Assembly (NCBI GenBank): GCA_003554945.1
Contig: PWHN01000057.1
Location: 33,804 to 97,803, forward strand
Source: a bacterium
GTDB taxonomy: Bacteria; T1Sed10-126
Reading direction: 5' to 3'
DNA: 64,000 nucleotides
Each line of letters begins with the position of its first letter. Within the stretch, counting starts at the first letter, position 1. This document shows, piece by piece, positions 43,095-52,412 of this stretch. The notes beneath the pieces were generated by a model. It ran no database searches, was not told the origin of the DNA, and was given only the letters and a program-made list of their open reading frames with translations. A program made the translations under genes and the position numbers.

Positions 43095-46000
43095 TTGTCA
43101 TTAGCCCCCTCTAAACCGAGGACGGGCGGTTGCAAATACGGCTGACCGGCTTGACCCTGTTCATAGTATAAAACACTTAACCGGTATTTTACAAACGGAG
43201 ACAGTGAAACGATAAAATTATCCTTGACCGCCTCGAGAAGCTCCAGTTGAGCGCGGTCAGCAGCACCCGGGATTAATTTCATGCGCTCTCCCGGTGTAAA
43301 AATCCCCGGTTCTTCCCGCATAAGCCCCCGTAGAACATCAAGTTCACCTTTCTCAAAAAGTATTTCTTTTAGCAACTGCCGTGCCTGCCGCATGTATACA
43401 TCTCCGGCTCCCATCCCCCGGAAAACGTCAAGCCGGGACTGAGCTTCAGCCAGCCTGCCCTTGGAAAAAAGTTCGAAGGCTCTATCCAGCAGCGGTACAT
43501 CCTCGGGCGAATGCAGCGGTATTGAGTGTTCAGAACCATATTCTCCTTCATTTATTACCTCCCAGAATGTAAATTGGGGGACATAATCCCTGTAAAGAGC
43601 TTCTAAGCTTATATAGCCCGCTGGCAAATCACCTTTACGAAAGTAACCACGGGACTCTGTAGTTACAACATCTCCACCTGGTTGTATCAAAAACGGCACT
43701 CCGGAGAGATCTACAGGATCAGCCACACTCAAGCGGCCCCTTAACCCTCCCCGCGGCCCCCCTTGGTTGTCGGGATAAAGTTCAACAAGATGCCCCTCCG
43801 ACCTCAAAGGAAGATTTAGCAGCTTGATTTTTTCATCGTCAAGAGTAAGTATTTCAAAGTTTCCGGCCTGGCGCCGAATAGTTTCTGGGCGGTATCTATC
43901 ACGATAAGGACGTAAACGTACCAGCCGGCTGCTATCTCTCGTATCTTCAACCCTGAGATACAGATCTCCTTCATCATAATGCAAACGGCTAATTCGACGG
44001 TCAACATCTAACAGTTCTTCCACTGGACGCCAGACGAATTCACTTTTGTCCAGTTCGCCACGAATTATCTTATAATTATCATCAACCGTATAAATTCCAT
44101 AATATTTATCTTCTGCCACACGTTCTAAATGCAGCAGTCCCTCGCTGTTTTCTACCTTGCCCGAAGTATCCGCTTCCAAATCAATATATCTGAAATTTAA
44201 GGTATCAGCTTCTTCGTTAACCGCGGGAAAAATATGCACTTTTCCCTGCGCTATCCCGGGACCTCGTGGTTTGGCCTCCACACCCATATTTTCAGATTGG
44301 AAACGGGCTCGATCTGTCCGGTAGAGGTTGTATTTATCAACGCCGGTCGGTCGGCTCCAAAAGTAAATATCATCGTCTGATCGCTCGTGGTAAGGAAAAA
44401 ATATACCGGCGGGCTGTGGCGTTGACATGACCTGCTCATAGCTTCGCTCTTCAAAATTATATTCAAATAATTCAGCACGTCCCCCCGGGCCTCCGCCAAC
44501 CAGATACGCCTGCCGGTCGTCAATCGCCAGACCTTCGGATAAATTCAACCCGGAGCGCGGCGAACCCAGACGGACCGGCGGCGATTGGGGACGAGAAATT
44601 TCTTTAATACTTCGTGCCTCGTCGGCCAGGACAATCAATCCCTCCTGGTGGCCAACCAGATCAACAGCCCCCTCCACTCCGCTTATAAAACCGCGCTCAA
44701 ATCCATCAAGATCAAACTGCTGGATAAATTCCGGGAAGAGCAAATAAAGGTAGCCGTCACCTCCGTAGGCAAGCGACACTTCAAAGGCTCCCTCGCCTCG
44801 GCTTGCATCAACTAATTTTGAAACCTGCAACAATCTTTTTAGTTCACCATCACTATCAAAAATTAAAACTATCCTCTGATTCCCCTGGCGTGGAAAGAAA
44901 TATTGTCCCTCCAGAATAACGTACTCTTCATTAACACCAACAAGCTCTGGAGCTTTTACCCGGTCCATCTGCTCCCAGTTTAACTCAAGCCGTGAGATGA
45001 TTTCATTTTCTCGGTTATATTTTTCTAATGAATTGTCGTCGGAAAAATAATAATATAGATATCCGTCCGGCGACCAGTAGCTTTCCGGCAGAAAAAAATA
45101 CTGGCGAGCGCTTAGAGATAGGTCATCGGGCAGAGAGGCACGACGGTATTTTGGCGGGGTATCATGAATCCGACCAACAGCCCGGGGTGCTTCCGCGGAT
45201 GAACCGACCAATAAGATAGTGGTATCCCCCGCCTTATCCTCAGGTTGTTCTTCCAACCAGATGCGGCGCTGCTGTCTTTTTTGGGGACGTTCGGGATCTG
45301 TTCCAACAATTTTCCGCGCTTCGATAGTTCGAGTAAGAAAATAAAAAATTTCGTATTCAACTGTAAGATCAACGAAAAATATCCCCTCGGGACCGGCCAG
45401 CAGTGCCCCGCGCTCATAAATCGAAATATCATTTACCTCTACATTCTCCCGTAAATCAAATATATATTCGGAATCAAGTCGGTCCTGCAGCTTCAGGACC
45501 CGCCCCTCTTCCAGGAACACGAAAACTTCACCATCGTAAACTTCAACGTCAATCAACCCTGGAAATCTTCTCTCGGCCAGTGGCCCGTCAAATCCAAAAA
45601 CGTAAATAGTGTCACCGTCGCGGCTAACTACCTCCTCCGGTCCCAGGGCTCCGACGAGCCCTCCTTCAACTACCAGTTCAGGAGTATCGCCTGCAACTGC
45701 CGGTGTGTCCGGTGTGATGAAATTAACGGTATCAGCGGTATTTTGAACAGCCCAGTATTCTTCAAAAGGTTGGATCTCTTTCACTCTGCCCTCCAGGGGC
45801 ACTGAATCACCGCCGCCAATAAGGGGAAAAACAAAGGTAGTGTCTGCCTGAACTGTTAACTCTCGATCATAAAACCAGAGGGTGTCACCCGACCAGAAGC
45901 TGCGATAATCAGGAACTAAATCCATCCCACGTAAAGTTTCGGCAGCGCGGTCAGCTCCTCCCACAATCGAATGCTCGGAGAGCAACCGGATCCCCGGTCG

Positions 46001-46207
46001 ACCCTCGGCGATAGTAAAAAATGTTGCCAGCCCCCGATCAAACACTGCCGCTTTGCCGGATTCATTCACCTGCACTGTCTCCGGGGTGTGAGCAACCGGA
46101 CGCTGCTCGAGTGGTAGCGAGGCAGTTTGGCCAATACCCGTATGAATAATCAAAACTAAAGCCATCAGTAGAAAAAATAGAACTAATCTGCTAAAATACT
46201 TATCCAT
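43091..46207 (-). CDS. Large exported protein with probable beta-propeller repeats
   Basis: 1038 residues from ATG 46207, chosen for AAGGGA 7 nt upstream; a longer reading to 46255 has no ribosome site. Signal peptide (SRLVLFFLLMALVLIIHTGIGQTA) then a long extracytoplasmic beta-rich body. Repeating Tyr/Asp segments such as YLYYYFSDD, DGYLYLLFPEFIQQFDLDGFE and ADKYYGIYTVDDNYK recall propeller/NHL blades. The last 150 residues (DRAFELFSKGRLAEAQSRLD, then ARQLLKEILFEKGELDVL) are TPR-like helices. No specific family recognised. Monocistronic start with small downstream partners. Confidence 0.7.
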   Translation of the reverse strand: MDKYFSRLVLFFLLMALVLIIHTGIGQTASLPLEQRPVAHTPETVQVNESGKAAVFDRGLATFFTIAEGRPGIRLLSEHSIVGGADRAAETLRGMDLVPDYRSFWSGDTLWFYDRELTVQADTTFVFPLIGGGDSVPLEGRVKEIQPFEEYWAVQNTADTVNFITPDTPAVAGDTPELVVEGGLVGALGPEEVVSRDGDTIYVFGFDGPLAERRFPGLIDVEVYDGEVFVFLEEGRVLKLQDRLDSEYIFDLRENVEVNDISIYERGALLAGPEGIFFVDLTVEYEIFYFLTRTIEARKIVGTDPERPQKRQQRRIWLEEQPEDKAGDTTILLVGSSAEAPRAVGRIHDTPPKYRRASLPDDLSLSARQYFFLPESYWSPDGYLYYYFSDDNSLEKYNRENEIISRLELNWEQMDRVKAPELVGVNEEYVILEGQYFFPRQGNQRIVLIFDSDGELKRLLQVSKLVDASRGEGAFEVSLAYGGDGYLYLLFPEFIQQFDLDGFERGFISGVEGAVDLVGHQEGLIVLADEARSIKEISRPQSPPVRLGSPRSGLNLSEGLAIDDRQAYLVGGGPGGRAELFEYNFEERSYEQVMSTPQPAGIFFPYHERSDDDIYFWSRPTGVDKYNLYRTDRARFQSENMGVEAKPRGPGIAQGKVHIFPAVNEEADTLNFRYIDLEADTSGKVENSEGLLHLERVAEDKYYGIYTVDDNYKIIRGELDKSEFVWRPVEELLDVDRRISRLHYDEGDLYLRVEDTRDSSRLVRLRPYRDRYRPETIRRQAGNFEILTLDDEKIKLLNLPLRSEGHLVELYPDNQGGPRGGLRGRLSVADPVDLSGVPFLIQPGGDVVTTESRGYFRKGDLPAGYISLEALYRDYVPQFTFWEVINEGEYGSEHSIPLHSPEDVPLLDRAFELFSKGRLAEAQSRLDVFRGMGAGDVYMRQARQLLKEILFEKGELDVLRGLMREEPGIFTPGERMKLIPGAADRAQLELLEAVKDNFIVSLSPFVKYRLSVLYYEQGQAGQPYLQPPVLGLEGANDK

Positions 46208-46423
46208 GAATAAATCCCTTCTCGCCAGATCAAACTTAAGAGTCAACCCAATCATTCGGAAGGTTCTTGAATAATCACATCTAAAACGAATGATTTCATT
46301 GCTTTTTTACGCACCTATAAGTATAATGATATCTTAAATCGGCTGGAATATATAGATGAGTTTGACCAAACTCACAATCTACCAACGATCTAGCCAAGAC
46401 GGCCACCAGCCCGCTCTTGATTT

Positions 46424-46590
46424 TACTCCTCTCCCCCCGAGGGAGAGGACACAGGTGAGGGGGGAATTTGAACTTGAACTAACGCTCGTCATTGCGGACT
46501 TGATCCGCAATCCATTTTAAATTCTCAGTTTCCAGTTTATAGTTTTCAGTTATAGTTTCAACCCGTAACTCGCAACAGACAACCCGCAAC
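46424..46590. repeat. Stacked repeats upstream of rpmB
   Basis: The 420-base spacer 46208-46627 has no gene. CTCTCCCCCCGAGGGAGAGG (46428-46447) is the C-rich palindrome. TCATTGCGGACTTGATCCGCAATCCA (46489-46514) is the ATTGCGG palindrome. Around 46520-46592 come stuttering words TCAGTTTCCAGTTTATAGTT and CCCGTAACTCGCAACAGACA/CCCGCAAC. The left part carries an AT-rich TATACTTA segment that may be the promoter of the large exported-protein gene. Confidence 0.7.
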
Positions 46591-46627
46591 AATTTTTTTA
46601 AATTAAACTTTTAAGGAGTGCATATCA

Positions 46628-46864
46628 ATGCCAAAATATTGTCAGGTAACAGGAAAAGGTAGTAAATCCGCCAACAATGTTTCTCATGCGAACAACCGCA
46701 CCAAACGCACGCAGAAACCCAATTTACAAAAGAAACGGTTTTACCTTCCCAGTGAGGACCGCTGGGTTAAGTTGACTGTTTCCACTCAGGGTATCCGTAC
46801 GATTGACAAAAAAGGCATTGAGAAAGTTGTTAAGGAGATGCGCCAACGCGGAGAGGACATTTGA
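46628..46864 (+). CDS. rpmB: Ribosomal protein bL28
   Basis: 78-residue large-subunit protein. KYCQVTGKGSKSANNVSHANNRTKR is the classic start, followed by KPNLQKKRFYLPSEDRWVKLTVSTQGIRTIDKKG. One Cys only (no CxxC zinc ribbon form). AAGGAG is about 9 nt upstream of the ATG. Heads a small plus-strand ribosomal unit with rpmG. Confidence 0.97.
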   Translation: MPKYCQVTGKGSKSANNVSHANNRTKRTQKPNLQKKRFYLPSEDRWVKLTVSTQGIRTIDKKGIEKVVKEMRQRGEDI

Positions 46865-46956
46865 ACGACTATATAACTCGCGAATGAGCCGGAGTACAAG
46901 TACGCAAACTAAACCTTGCACCCCGCATTCATAGACATAAATTGGAGGTTTTAGTA

Positions 46957-47118
46957 ATGGCAAGAGAAAAAATTAAGCTTGTTAGCACGGCTGGGACTGG
47001 CTACTTTTACACCACTCTTAAAAATCCCCTGAACAACAGGGATGACCTGGTGCTAAAAAAATACGACCCGGTCGCCAACAAGCACGTCGAATTTAAAGAA
47101 GAAGAACTGAAGTCTTAA
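46957..47118 (+). CDS. rpmG: Ribosomal protein bL33
   Basis: 53-residue protein, short enough to be skipped by length filters. Translation begins [20 protein letters not shown] and ends [12 protein letters not shown], with the internal [12 protein letters not shown] block. This is the zinc-free bL33 form (no Cys). GGAGG is 9 nt before ATG 46957; stop TAA 47116-47118. The 92-base gap after rpmB contains no other reading frame of note. The rpmB-rpmG pairing is common. Confidence 0.96.
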   Translation: MAREKIKLVSTAGTGYFYTTLKNPLNNRDDLVLKKYDPVANKHVEFKEEELKS

Positions 47119-47375
47119 CCCCGTCCATTTGATGAATGGGCGGCCCTTCGGGCGGCCTATGCATAGGGTTCATGCATAGGCCGGGCTAAATGTTTAGCAC
47201 CTGGATTATCCTTACGGATTTGACCTATTGATCGTCATTGCGGACACCGTTCCGCTTTTATCTGAACTTACGGTTTTGATCGGTCTTTCGCTTAAAGCTT
47301 TAAGCTTTAGGCTGAGCTTACGGTTTTGATTGGTCTTCAGCTTTCAGCTTTTAGCTTTAGGCTTTTAGCTGAACT
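47119..47375. repeat. Hairpins and 50-bp stuttering tandem repeat between rpmG and tRNA-Leu
   Basis: Just after rpmG a GC-rich stem GGCCTATGCAT...ATGCATAGGCC (11 bp, 47154-47182) may act as a transcript end. At 47232 a degenerate ATTGCGG palindrome follows. At 47266-47375 two 50-base imperfect tandem units begin with CTTACGGTTTTGAT(C/T)GGTCTT and decay into variations of AGCTTTAAGCTTTAGGC. No coding potential. Confidence 0.75.
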
Positions 47376-47378
47376 TTT

Positions 47379-47465
47379 GCCGGAGTGGCGGAACAGGCAG
47401 ACGCGCGGGATTCAAAATCCCGTGGGCTTTATCGGCCCGTGCGGGTTCGACCCCCGCCTCCGGCA
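47379..47465 (+). tRNA. tRNA-Leu (anticodon CAA)
   Basis: Class II tRNA. The acceptor GCCGGAG pairs with CTCCGGC, and the discriminator is A (47465). The D-arm is GTGGCGGAACAGGCAGACGC. Anticodon stem CGGGA/TCCCG has loop TTCAAAA, placing anticodon CAA at 47413-47415. A long variable arm (TGGGCTTTATCGGCCC) is typical of tRNA-Leu, and the T-arm GCGGGTTCGACCCCCGC is canonical. CCA is not encoded. Followed by TTTTT. Confidence 0.97.
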
Positions 47466-47522
47466 TTTTTAGTTGGAAAGTGGGAAAGTTAGAAAGTGAG
47501 AAAGTTGGCTAGTTGAGAAGTA
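47463..47522. repeat. GAAAGT stuttering repeat after tRNA-Leu
   Basis: TTGGAAAGTGGGAAAGTTAG then AAAGTGAGAAAGTTGGCTAG: five variations of the word (G)GAAAGTT with changing joints. It separates the tRNA from the convergent gene at 47526. Confidence 0.7.
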
Positions 47523-47525
47523 AAC

Positions 47526-48377
47526 TTACTCCGCCGGTTGGGGTTCAACATAAGGCATGAGGACGTAGCCGGCTTCCTCCATATAAACGGGTTCGTCGAC
47601 GTCGCGAATAAACTCTATATGTACCTTCTCTCCAATTCCGCTTCCACGCAACCTTTCCAGCACCCGCCTGTAAACCCGGACCGGATAGAACCTGTCGGGA
47701 GCAAGATCAAGATCTATCGTCCCAATCTCGTAGCGATCCCCCTCAGGAGTAACACCCCGTCGGCTGGCAATTTCATAGCGATAAGGTTTCTGCGTCCCGT
47801 AAATTTCTGAGTAAGCGACTGCATAGGGGGAGTCAAGCTCCAGCACCAGCACAATATCCATTGAACCACTCAGCCAACCATCTCGCCGTCGGATCGGACC
47901 AATTCTGAAGTTACCGGTTGAATCGAGCAGATCAGAACCCAGGCGGTCGTCGGCCACTCCCTCAGCATAGGCGTCAAAAAAACCTCCGCGGCGCTCGTAG
48001 ACATGCACAGTTGCCCAACCCAGGTTCCTTACCCGTCCAGTTATGAAAAAATACCCCTCAGGTGCGGTTGGTCGACGCCCCAGCTCCCAGGGCAACCGCG
48101 GGAAAACATCGCCCAGACCAATTGTCCCCATAAGCTGAGGACGCGTCAGCTCCACCGTCTCACCCACCGGTGTGTCCGGCTGGTCCTCGGGATCCGGCGG
48201 TAGCACCACAACACGAGGCACAGTGTCCATTCCGGGCACTTCCGCAGCCACAGAAGGTAATCTCCGGCTTGGACGAGGTACAGTGACTACTTCAGCTTCA
48301 AGCGACACAACGCCACTGAAAGCTAAAAGAAACAGTAAACCCAGTAAAAATAGTCCCCACAACCAGTAATTTTTCAT
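47526..48377 (-). CDS. Hypothetical exported protein of the TonB/TPR operon
   Basis: 283 residues. N-terminal signal or anchor (YWLWGLFLLGLLFLLAFSG), then a Pro-rich linker (about 40-85). A beta-rich C-terminal domain follows, with GYFFITGRVRNLGWATVHVYERRGGFF and an acidic SPYAVAYSEIYGTQKPYRY stretch. No family recognised. Its start overlaps the stop of the TPR gene by one base, so it is the last gene of the ExbB-ExbD-TonB-TPR operon and probably works in the same periplasmic process. Confidence 0.7.
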   Translation of the reverse strand: MKNYWLWGLFLLGLLFLLAFSGVVSLEAEVVTVPRPSRRLPSVAAEVPGMDTVPRVVVLPPDPEDQPDTPVGETVELTRPQLMGTIGLGDVFPRLPWELGRRPTAPEGYFFITGRVRNLGWATVHVYERRGGFFDAYAEGVADDRLGSDLLDSTGNFRIGPIRRRDGWLSGSMDIVLVLELDSPYAVAYSEIYGTQKPYRYEIASRRGVTPEGDRYEIGTIDLDLAPDRFYPVRVYRRVLERLRGSGIGEKVHIEFIRDVDEPVYMEEAGYVLMPYVEPQPAE

Positions 48378-51076
48378 CAGCTACTCCCCAGAAGCGGTGA
48401 TTCGGGATATTCTTCCTCTAAAAGTTGGCGCAGACGCTCAGCTTCAGACTCTTCGCCAAGCTCTTCGGCCAGACCTTTCAACTCATATATAACTTTCTCA
48501 CGCTCTTGCCAGTCTTCATAAACGTAGTAGACGTGATACCAGTATTCCTCGGCATCTTCGTAGTCGTTCAGCTCCCGGGCCACTCGACCCTTCCAGAAGT
48601 AAAGTTGCGCCTGAAGATCCGCTGCCGCAGGTGTTTCCATCTCTTCTAACACCGAATTAGCTCTGGAATATTCCCCGCCATGATAAAACAGACGGGCACT
48701 CAGCAATTGATCCGCGGGTGCTGGAGATTCTATCTCCTCAATTAACTGGCGGGCAAGCGAAAAATCCTCCCGCCCATAAGCCACTTCTGCCTGCAGTGAT
48801 TTGATTTCATCTGCAGTTACAAAATCCGGCTGAGCCTCGGATACTTCGCCCAACAACGACTCCGCCTTCTCGTAATTTTCGAGTTCCAGGCTAACCTGCG
48901 CCAGGCGAAATTGTGCTCTTAGCTTGATATTCGTTCGGACTGCCTTCTCGATTGATTTTTCATAACTTTCCGCTGCTTGCTGGAGCTGATCATAGAGCCG
49001 TTTTCCTTCCCCGAGCATAAAGTGAACCTCACCGTGATACCGTGAGGTTTCATAAAGTTCGATAAATTTTGGCCCCCATTCGAGCAATTCATCAATCTCT
49101 CTAAAATTGTAAAGACCGGAGAGCAGGCGATAAAATCCAGTAACAAGATGTTCATGCCCGGCAACCGGTTCCAGATTTTCCTCCAGATAGACAAGTGCCT
49201 CCAGCGGTTGGTTAAACTGGAGCCGAATATCTACAACCTGATTAATTGCTTCAGCCACAATAATCGGGTCATCCGTCATTTCGGGCAGCTCACGGTAAAT
49301 TTTCTCCGCTTCTTCTAACTCCCCCAGCTCGAATAAACTTTCCGCCCAACCCTGCGTCATATCAGCCTGTTCGGCGGCGGGACTGGCCTCTATTTTTTTC
49401 CGTATTCGCTGAACTTGTTCATCGCTTTCCGGGTCAAGATCTTCCAGCTCGGTTCTAAAACTCATCCGGCGCGCTGCTGAGGCAAAGGCTGATTCGGGAA
49501 AATCGGCAGCGACGCGGTCGTAATATCGACGCGCTCTCTCATACTGGCCGGCTCGATAAGCGGCTTCCCCGGTAAAGTAAGCAAACTCAACCGGAAATTG
49601 CTGCTCCAGAACAGTTTCGTAGTTTCTAAACACCGACCAGGCCAGTGTATAACGTCCCATCTCAAGAGCGGAACGGCCAAGGGCAAAATTTACCGCTGGT
49701 TCCAGTTCGGCCGTCAGCTCTCGACGGCTGAGCTCAAGCAACAGATCAAACGATTCCGCCACCTGGCCAGTTTCATAGTAAAGCTGTGCCAGCTCATACT
49801 CCGTTTTATTGCGCGCTTCTCCGTCCGGTACCGTTTCAAGAGCCCGCTCATATGCTGATAACGCCGTGTCATAATCGCCTAATTCCATAGCTGTCCGGCC
49901 ACGAATTCGGTAGAGTTCGTCCACCGGTATTTTCTCAGATGATTGAACCTGCATGAAGGTTTCATACGCGGCTTCAACCTGGCCCTGTTGATAGTAGTTC
50001 CAGCCCAGCCAGTAACGGGTCTCGTTAATAAAACCTTCGTCGGTGGAAAAATCAACTGCATCCTGGTAAGCCGAAGTCGCCTCCTCAAATCGTCCGTCGG
50101 TCATGTATGCTTTCCCTTTCAGGCGGCTGGCTCCGGCAGCAAGTTCACCACCAACTTCCGGCCAGTCAACCTCTTCCAGCAGGGTATAAGCTTCAGAGAG
50201 TTGATCCCTGTCGTATTTTATCCAGGCTAATCCGTAGGTAGCCTGAGCGACATACTGACCGGCGTCCTGTAAAAACCTGTAATTATCCTCCGCGACCTGA
50301 TACTCACCGGTAGCAAGCGCTGACTCTGCACGAAAAAGTGCCATTTCGGCCGATTGCCAGCGACTTGGCACCCGTTCAGTCAGACGCAGTAAATCTTCAG
50401 GACGCTCCTGTTCCCACAACTCACGAGCAGCAAGGGTTAGCAAATTTTGCCGTAAACCGGGCGGCAGCTCTCCAAGGTTGTCTCGAATCTCCGGTGTCCA
50501 GCGACCGGCTGCCAGGTCATCCTTCAGCTCCTGCGTCTCACGATCAAGTTCGTGCTGAGCCAGCAGACGCTGGGCTGACTCCGTTAATTCTCCAGCGTCC
50601 AGCAAAAGGAAACGTGAAACCAGGGAGTCAACCTCTCCCCGGGCCCATTTCCACTTGATTAAAAAATTCTGCAAAACTGGTCTATTTTCAAGATTCTCTG
50701 TGGTTAACAGGTCGATTACTGCTGATTCACGCCCAAGCTGATCGGCAAGGTAGGCCAGCCGGTGCAGCACCAGACCGGGTTCAAAACCTGGGTTTTCCTG
50801 GTGCAATCGCAGCAGCAGATCAAAAGAACGCTCGTAATCTTCAAGATGTAGAAGTGCCTCCGCCTTCCACATCTGCGCCTGTGGCAATCGCTCGTCGTCC
50901 GGATAACTGTTGATAAACCGTCGGAACCCGCGCACAGCAATTCTGTAATTACCGTCGTTGAAAGCACGAATCGGAAATCTGAACGCTGATTCACGCTCCG
51001 CCAACCCCGGCCCTGCCGTCAGAACGATAAGAACAGCGGCGATCACCACAAAAATAATTGTTTTAACTTGTTTCAT
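48377..51076 (-). CDS. Exported tetratricopeptide-repeat protein
   Basis: 899 residues from ATG 51076 (GGAGG 8 nt upstream). Signal peptide (KTIIFVVIAAVLIVLTAGPGLA). The remainder is almost entirely TPR helices, with clear units such as GNYRIAVRGFRRFINSYPDDERLPQA, ATGEYQVAEDNYRFLQDAGQY and GDYDTALSAYERALETVPDG. A YbgF/BamD-like start (FNDGNYRIAVRGFRRF) suggests interaction with TonB/Tol-type machinery or the cell wall. Downstream of tonB in the same orientation, after a 154-base spacer with an inverted-repeat element. Confidence 0.85.
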   Translation of the reverse strand: MKQVKTIIFVVIAAVLIVLTAGPGLAERESAFRFPIRAFNDGNYRIAVRGFRRFINSYPDDERLPQAQMWKAEALLHLEDYERSFDLLLRLHQENPGFEPGLVLHRLAYLADQLGRESAVIDLLTTENLENRPVLQNFLIKWKWARGEVDSLVSRFLLLDAGELTESAQRLLAQHELDRETQELKDDLAAGRWTPEIRDNLGELPPGLRQNLLTLAARELWEQERPEDLLRLTERVPSRWQSAEMALFRAESALATGEYQVAEDNYRFLQDAGQYVAQATYGLAWIKYDRDQLSEAYTLLEEVDWPEVGGELAAGASRLKGKAYMTDGRFEEATSAYQDAVDFSTDEGFINETRYWLGWNYYQQGQVEAAYETFMQVQSSEKIPVDELYRIRGRTAMELGDYDTALSAYERALETVPDGEARNKTEYELAQLYYETGQVAESFDLLLELSRRELTAELEPAVNFALGRSALEMGRYTLAWSVFRNYETVLEQQFPVEFAYFTGEAAYRAGQYERARRYYDRVAADFPESAFASAARRMSFRTELEDLDPESDEQVQRIRKKIEASPAAEQADMTQGWAESLFELGELEEAEKIYRELPEMTDDPIIVAEAINQVVDIRLQFNQPLEALVYLEENLEPVAGHEHLVTGFYRLLSGLYNFREIDELLEWGPKFIELYETSRYHGEVHFMLGEGKRLYDQLQQAAESYEKSIEKAVRTNIKLRAQFRLAQVSLELENYEKAESLLGEVSEAQPDFVTADEIKSLQAEVAYGREDFSLARQLIEEIESPAPADQLLSARLFYHGGEYSRANSVLEEMETPAAADLQAQLYFWKGRVARELNDYEDAEEYWYHVYYVYEDWQEREKVIYELKGLAEELGEESEAERLRQLLEEEYPESPLLGSS

Positions 51077-51146
51077 CGCAAAAACCTCCAAGTAAAGCGA
51101 CATCTACTGGTTTGTTTTATCTCAGCCATAATATATTGGACTTATT

Positions 51147-51217
51147 GTAACTACTCATCTTATCTTTCCCCCTCACCCTAACCCTCTCCCTCCAGGGAAG
51201 AGGGGATAGATGAGTAG
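51147..51217. repeat. 71-bp inverted-repeat element between tonB and the TPR gene
   Basis: The ends GTAACTACTCATCTTATC and GATAGATGAGTAG, with CCCTCACCCTAACCCTCTCC inside, match the element at 33838-33918. It splits the otherwise contiguous tonB and TPR genes. Confidence 0.85.
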
Positions 51218-51230
51218 ATAGGACATATTT

Positions 51231-51995
51231 TTAATTGTCTGCTGCCGGAATTTCAACGGTTGCCTCAACCTCCACTTCAGCCCCCGGCTCTTCGTAACGC
51301 CAATCCATAACCCAGCTTTTTACAGCACTATCCAGCTCCTCGTCACCGGAGGATTCAATGACCGACGCGTCGCTAACTTCGCCCCCCGCGTCGACTAACA
51401 ATTTATAGCTTACCCGGACGGCTTCCTCGGGCAGAAGCCGTCCCAGGCGCGCGTATGGGAAAGAGGGGCGGTCAACAACCGACGGTTCGCGTATTTCCGC
51501 CTCGGCCGGACCCAGGTCCATAAGATCATCCGCAGACTTATCTTCAACCTCTACCAGGTCCTCAATTTCTTCAGGCACTACCGATTCAGGCGTTACTCCT
51601 TCCACCTCCGGATCCGGCTGAAACTCCGCCAGCGGACTCGCCTCTATATGGCGAGCATAGGCAGCGTCAAGCAGTCCTCGCCGCTCCGGTTCTTCCGGCC
51701 GGGACGGCCTTCGTAAGTCTTCGCTGACCCCGGTATAACTTCGCAGGCCTGCCAGGCGATCCACTTCCCTCACTGCAGCGTCAAAATGCATAGTTTCTGG
51801 ATAAGCCCTGAAAGCACCCTCGCGCTGCACCGGTTCCCTCACTCTAACCCGAACAGGCTTTACCTCTACGGGCTCCCCAATAAAAACTTCCAGGTCAGCA
51901 ACTGTTACCACACCCAGAAAGAAAAGGTGACAGACCAGAGATACCAGCAGATAAAAGTTAAATCCCTTACGAGACAGGAAGCTTCGTTTAGCCAT
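51231..51995 (-). CDS. TonB-like energy-transducing protein
   Basis: 254 residues from ATG 51995 (AAGGAGA 5 nt upstream). Short cytoplasmic basic head and one membrane helix (FNFYLLVSLVCHLFFLGVVTV, typical of TonB anchors, with an SxxxH-like His). A Glu/Pro-rich periplasmic linker leads to a C-terminal TonB_C domain (RVSYKLLVDAGGEVSDASVIESSGDEELDSAVKSWV). Overlaps the ExbD gene by 8 nt. Transmits proton or sodium motive force to outer-membrane partners; no TonB-dependent receptor is in the window. Confidence 0.88.
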   Translation of the reverse strand: MAKRSFLSRKGFNFYLLVSLVCHLFFLGVVTVADLEVFIGEPVEVKPVRVRVREPVQREGAFRAYPETMHFDAAVREVDRLAGLRSYTGVSEDLRRPSRPEEPERRGLLDAAYARHIEASPLAEFQPDPEVEGVTPESVVPEEIEDLVEVEDKSADDLMDLGPAEAEIREPSVVDRPSFPYARLGRLLPEEAVRVSYKLLVDAGGEVSDASVIESSGDEELDSAVKSWVMDWRYEEPGAEVEVEATVEIPAADN

Positions 51996-52410
51996 CGGGT
52001 CTCCTTCCTCGTAATGTAACTTCAAAACCGAAATCCTCTATCCCGGCGGCCCTCGCCCCGGACATTACGTCAACTACCCACTGGTGCTGAGAACGAGCGT
52101 CCGCGGAGATAAGTATAACCGGATGCTCTATTTCGGCGTTCAGTCGTTGAAAAGCCTCTTCAAGCTGGCCTCGCTCCAGCCACTCCCCCGCCAAACGAAC
52201 GCGCCCGTCAGCAGCCAGAAAAAGTCTTACCTCCGTCGCTGCCGGACCATCAGTAACCTCCGCTTCCGCCAGCGATACGTCCATCTGCTGCGGAATTGTC
52301 GTATAGGTTGCCGTAATTAGAAAAAATATCAGCACAAGCAAAACTATGTCCACCATTGGCACAATCTGCGGAAAAAAACTCTCGGTATCATCAAGGCGAT
52401 ATACTTTCAT
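51988..52410 (-). CDS. exbD: ExbD/TolR-family protein
   Basis: 140 residues: short cytoplasmic N-terminus, one membrane helix MVDIVLLVLIFFLITATYTTIP that includes the essential Asp of MVDIVLVLL-type ExbD, and the periplasmic domain VRLFLAADGRVRLAGE. It forms the ion-driven stator with ExbB. The stop of exbB is 2 nt upstream, so exbB-exbD-tonB form a compact set. Confidence 0.92.
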   Translation of the reverse strand: MKVYRLDDTESFFPQIVPMVDIVLLVLIFFLITATYTTIPQQMDVSLAEAEVTDGPAATEVRLFLAADGRVRLAGEWLERGQLEEAFQRLNAEIEHPVILISADARSQHQWVVDVMSGARAAGIEDFGFEVTLRGRRPDG

Positions 52411-52412
52411 AT

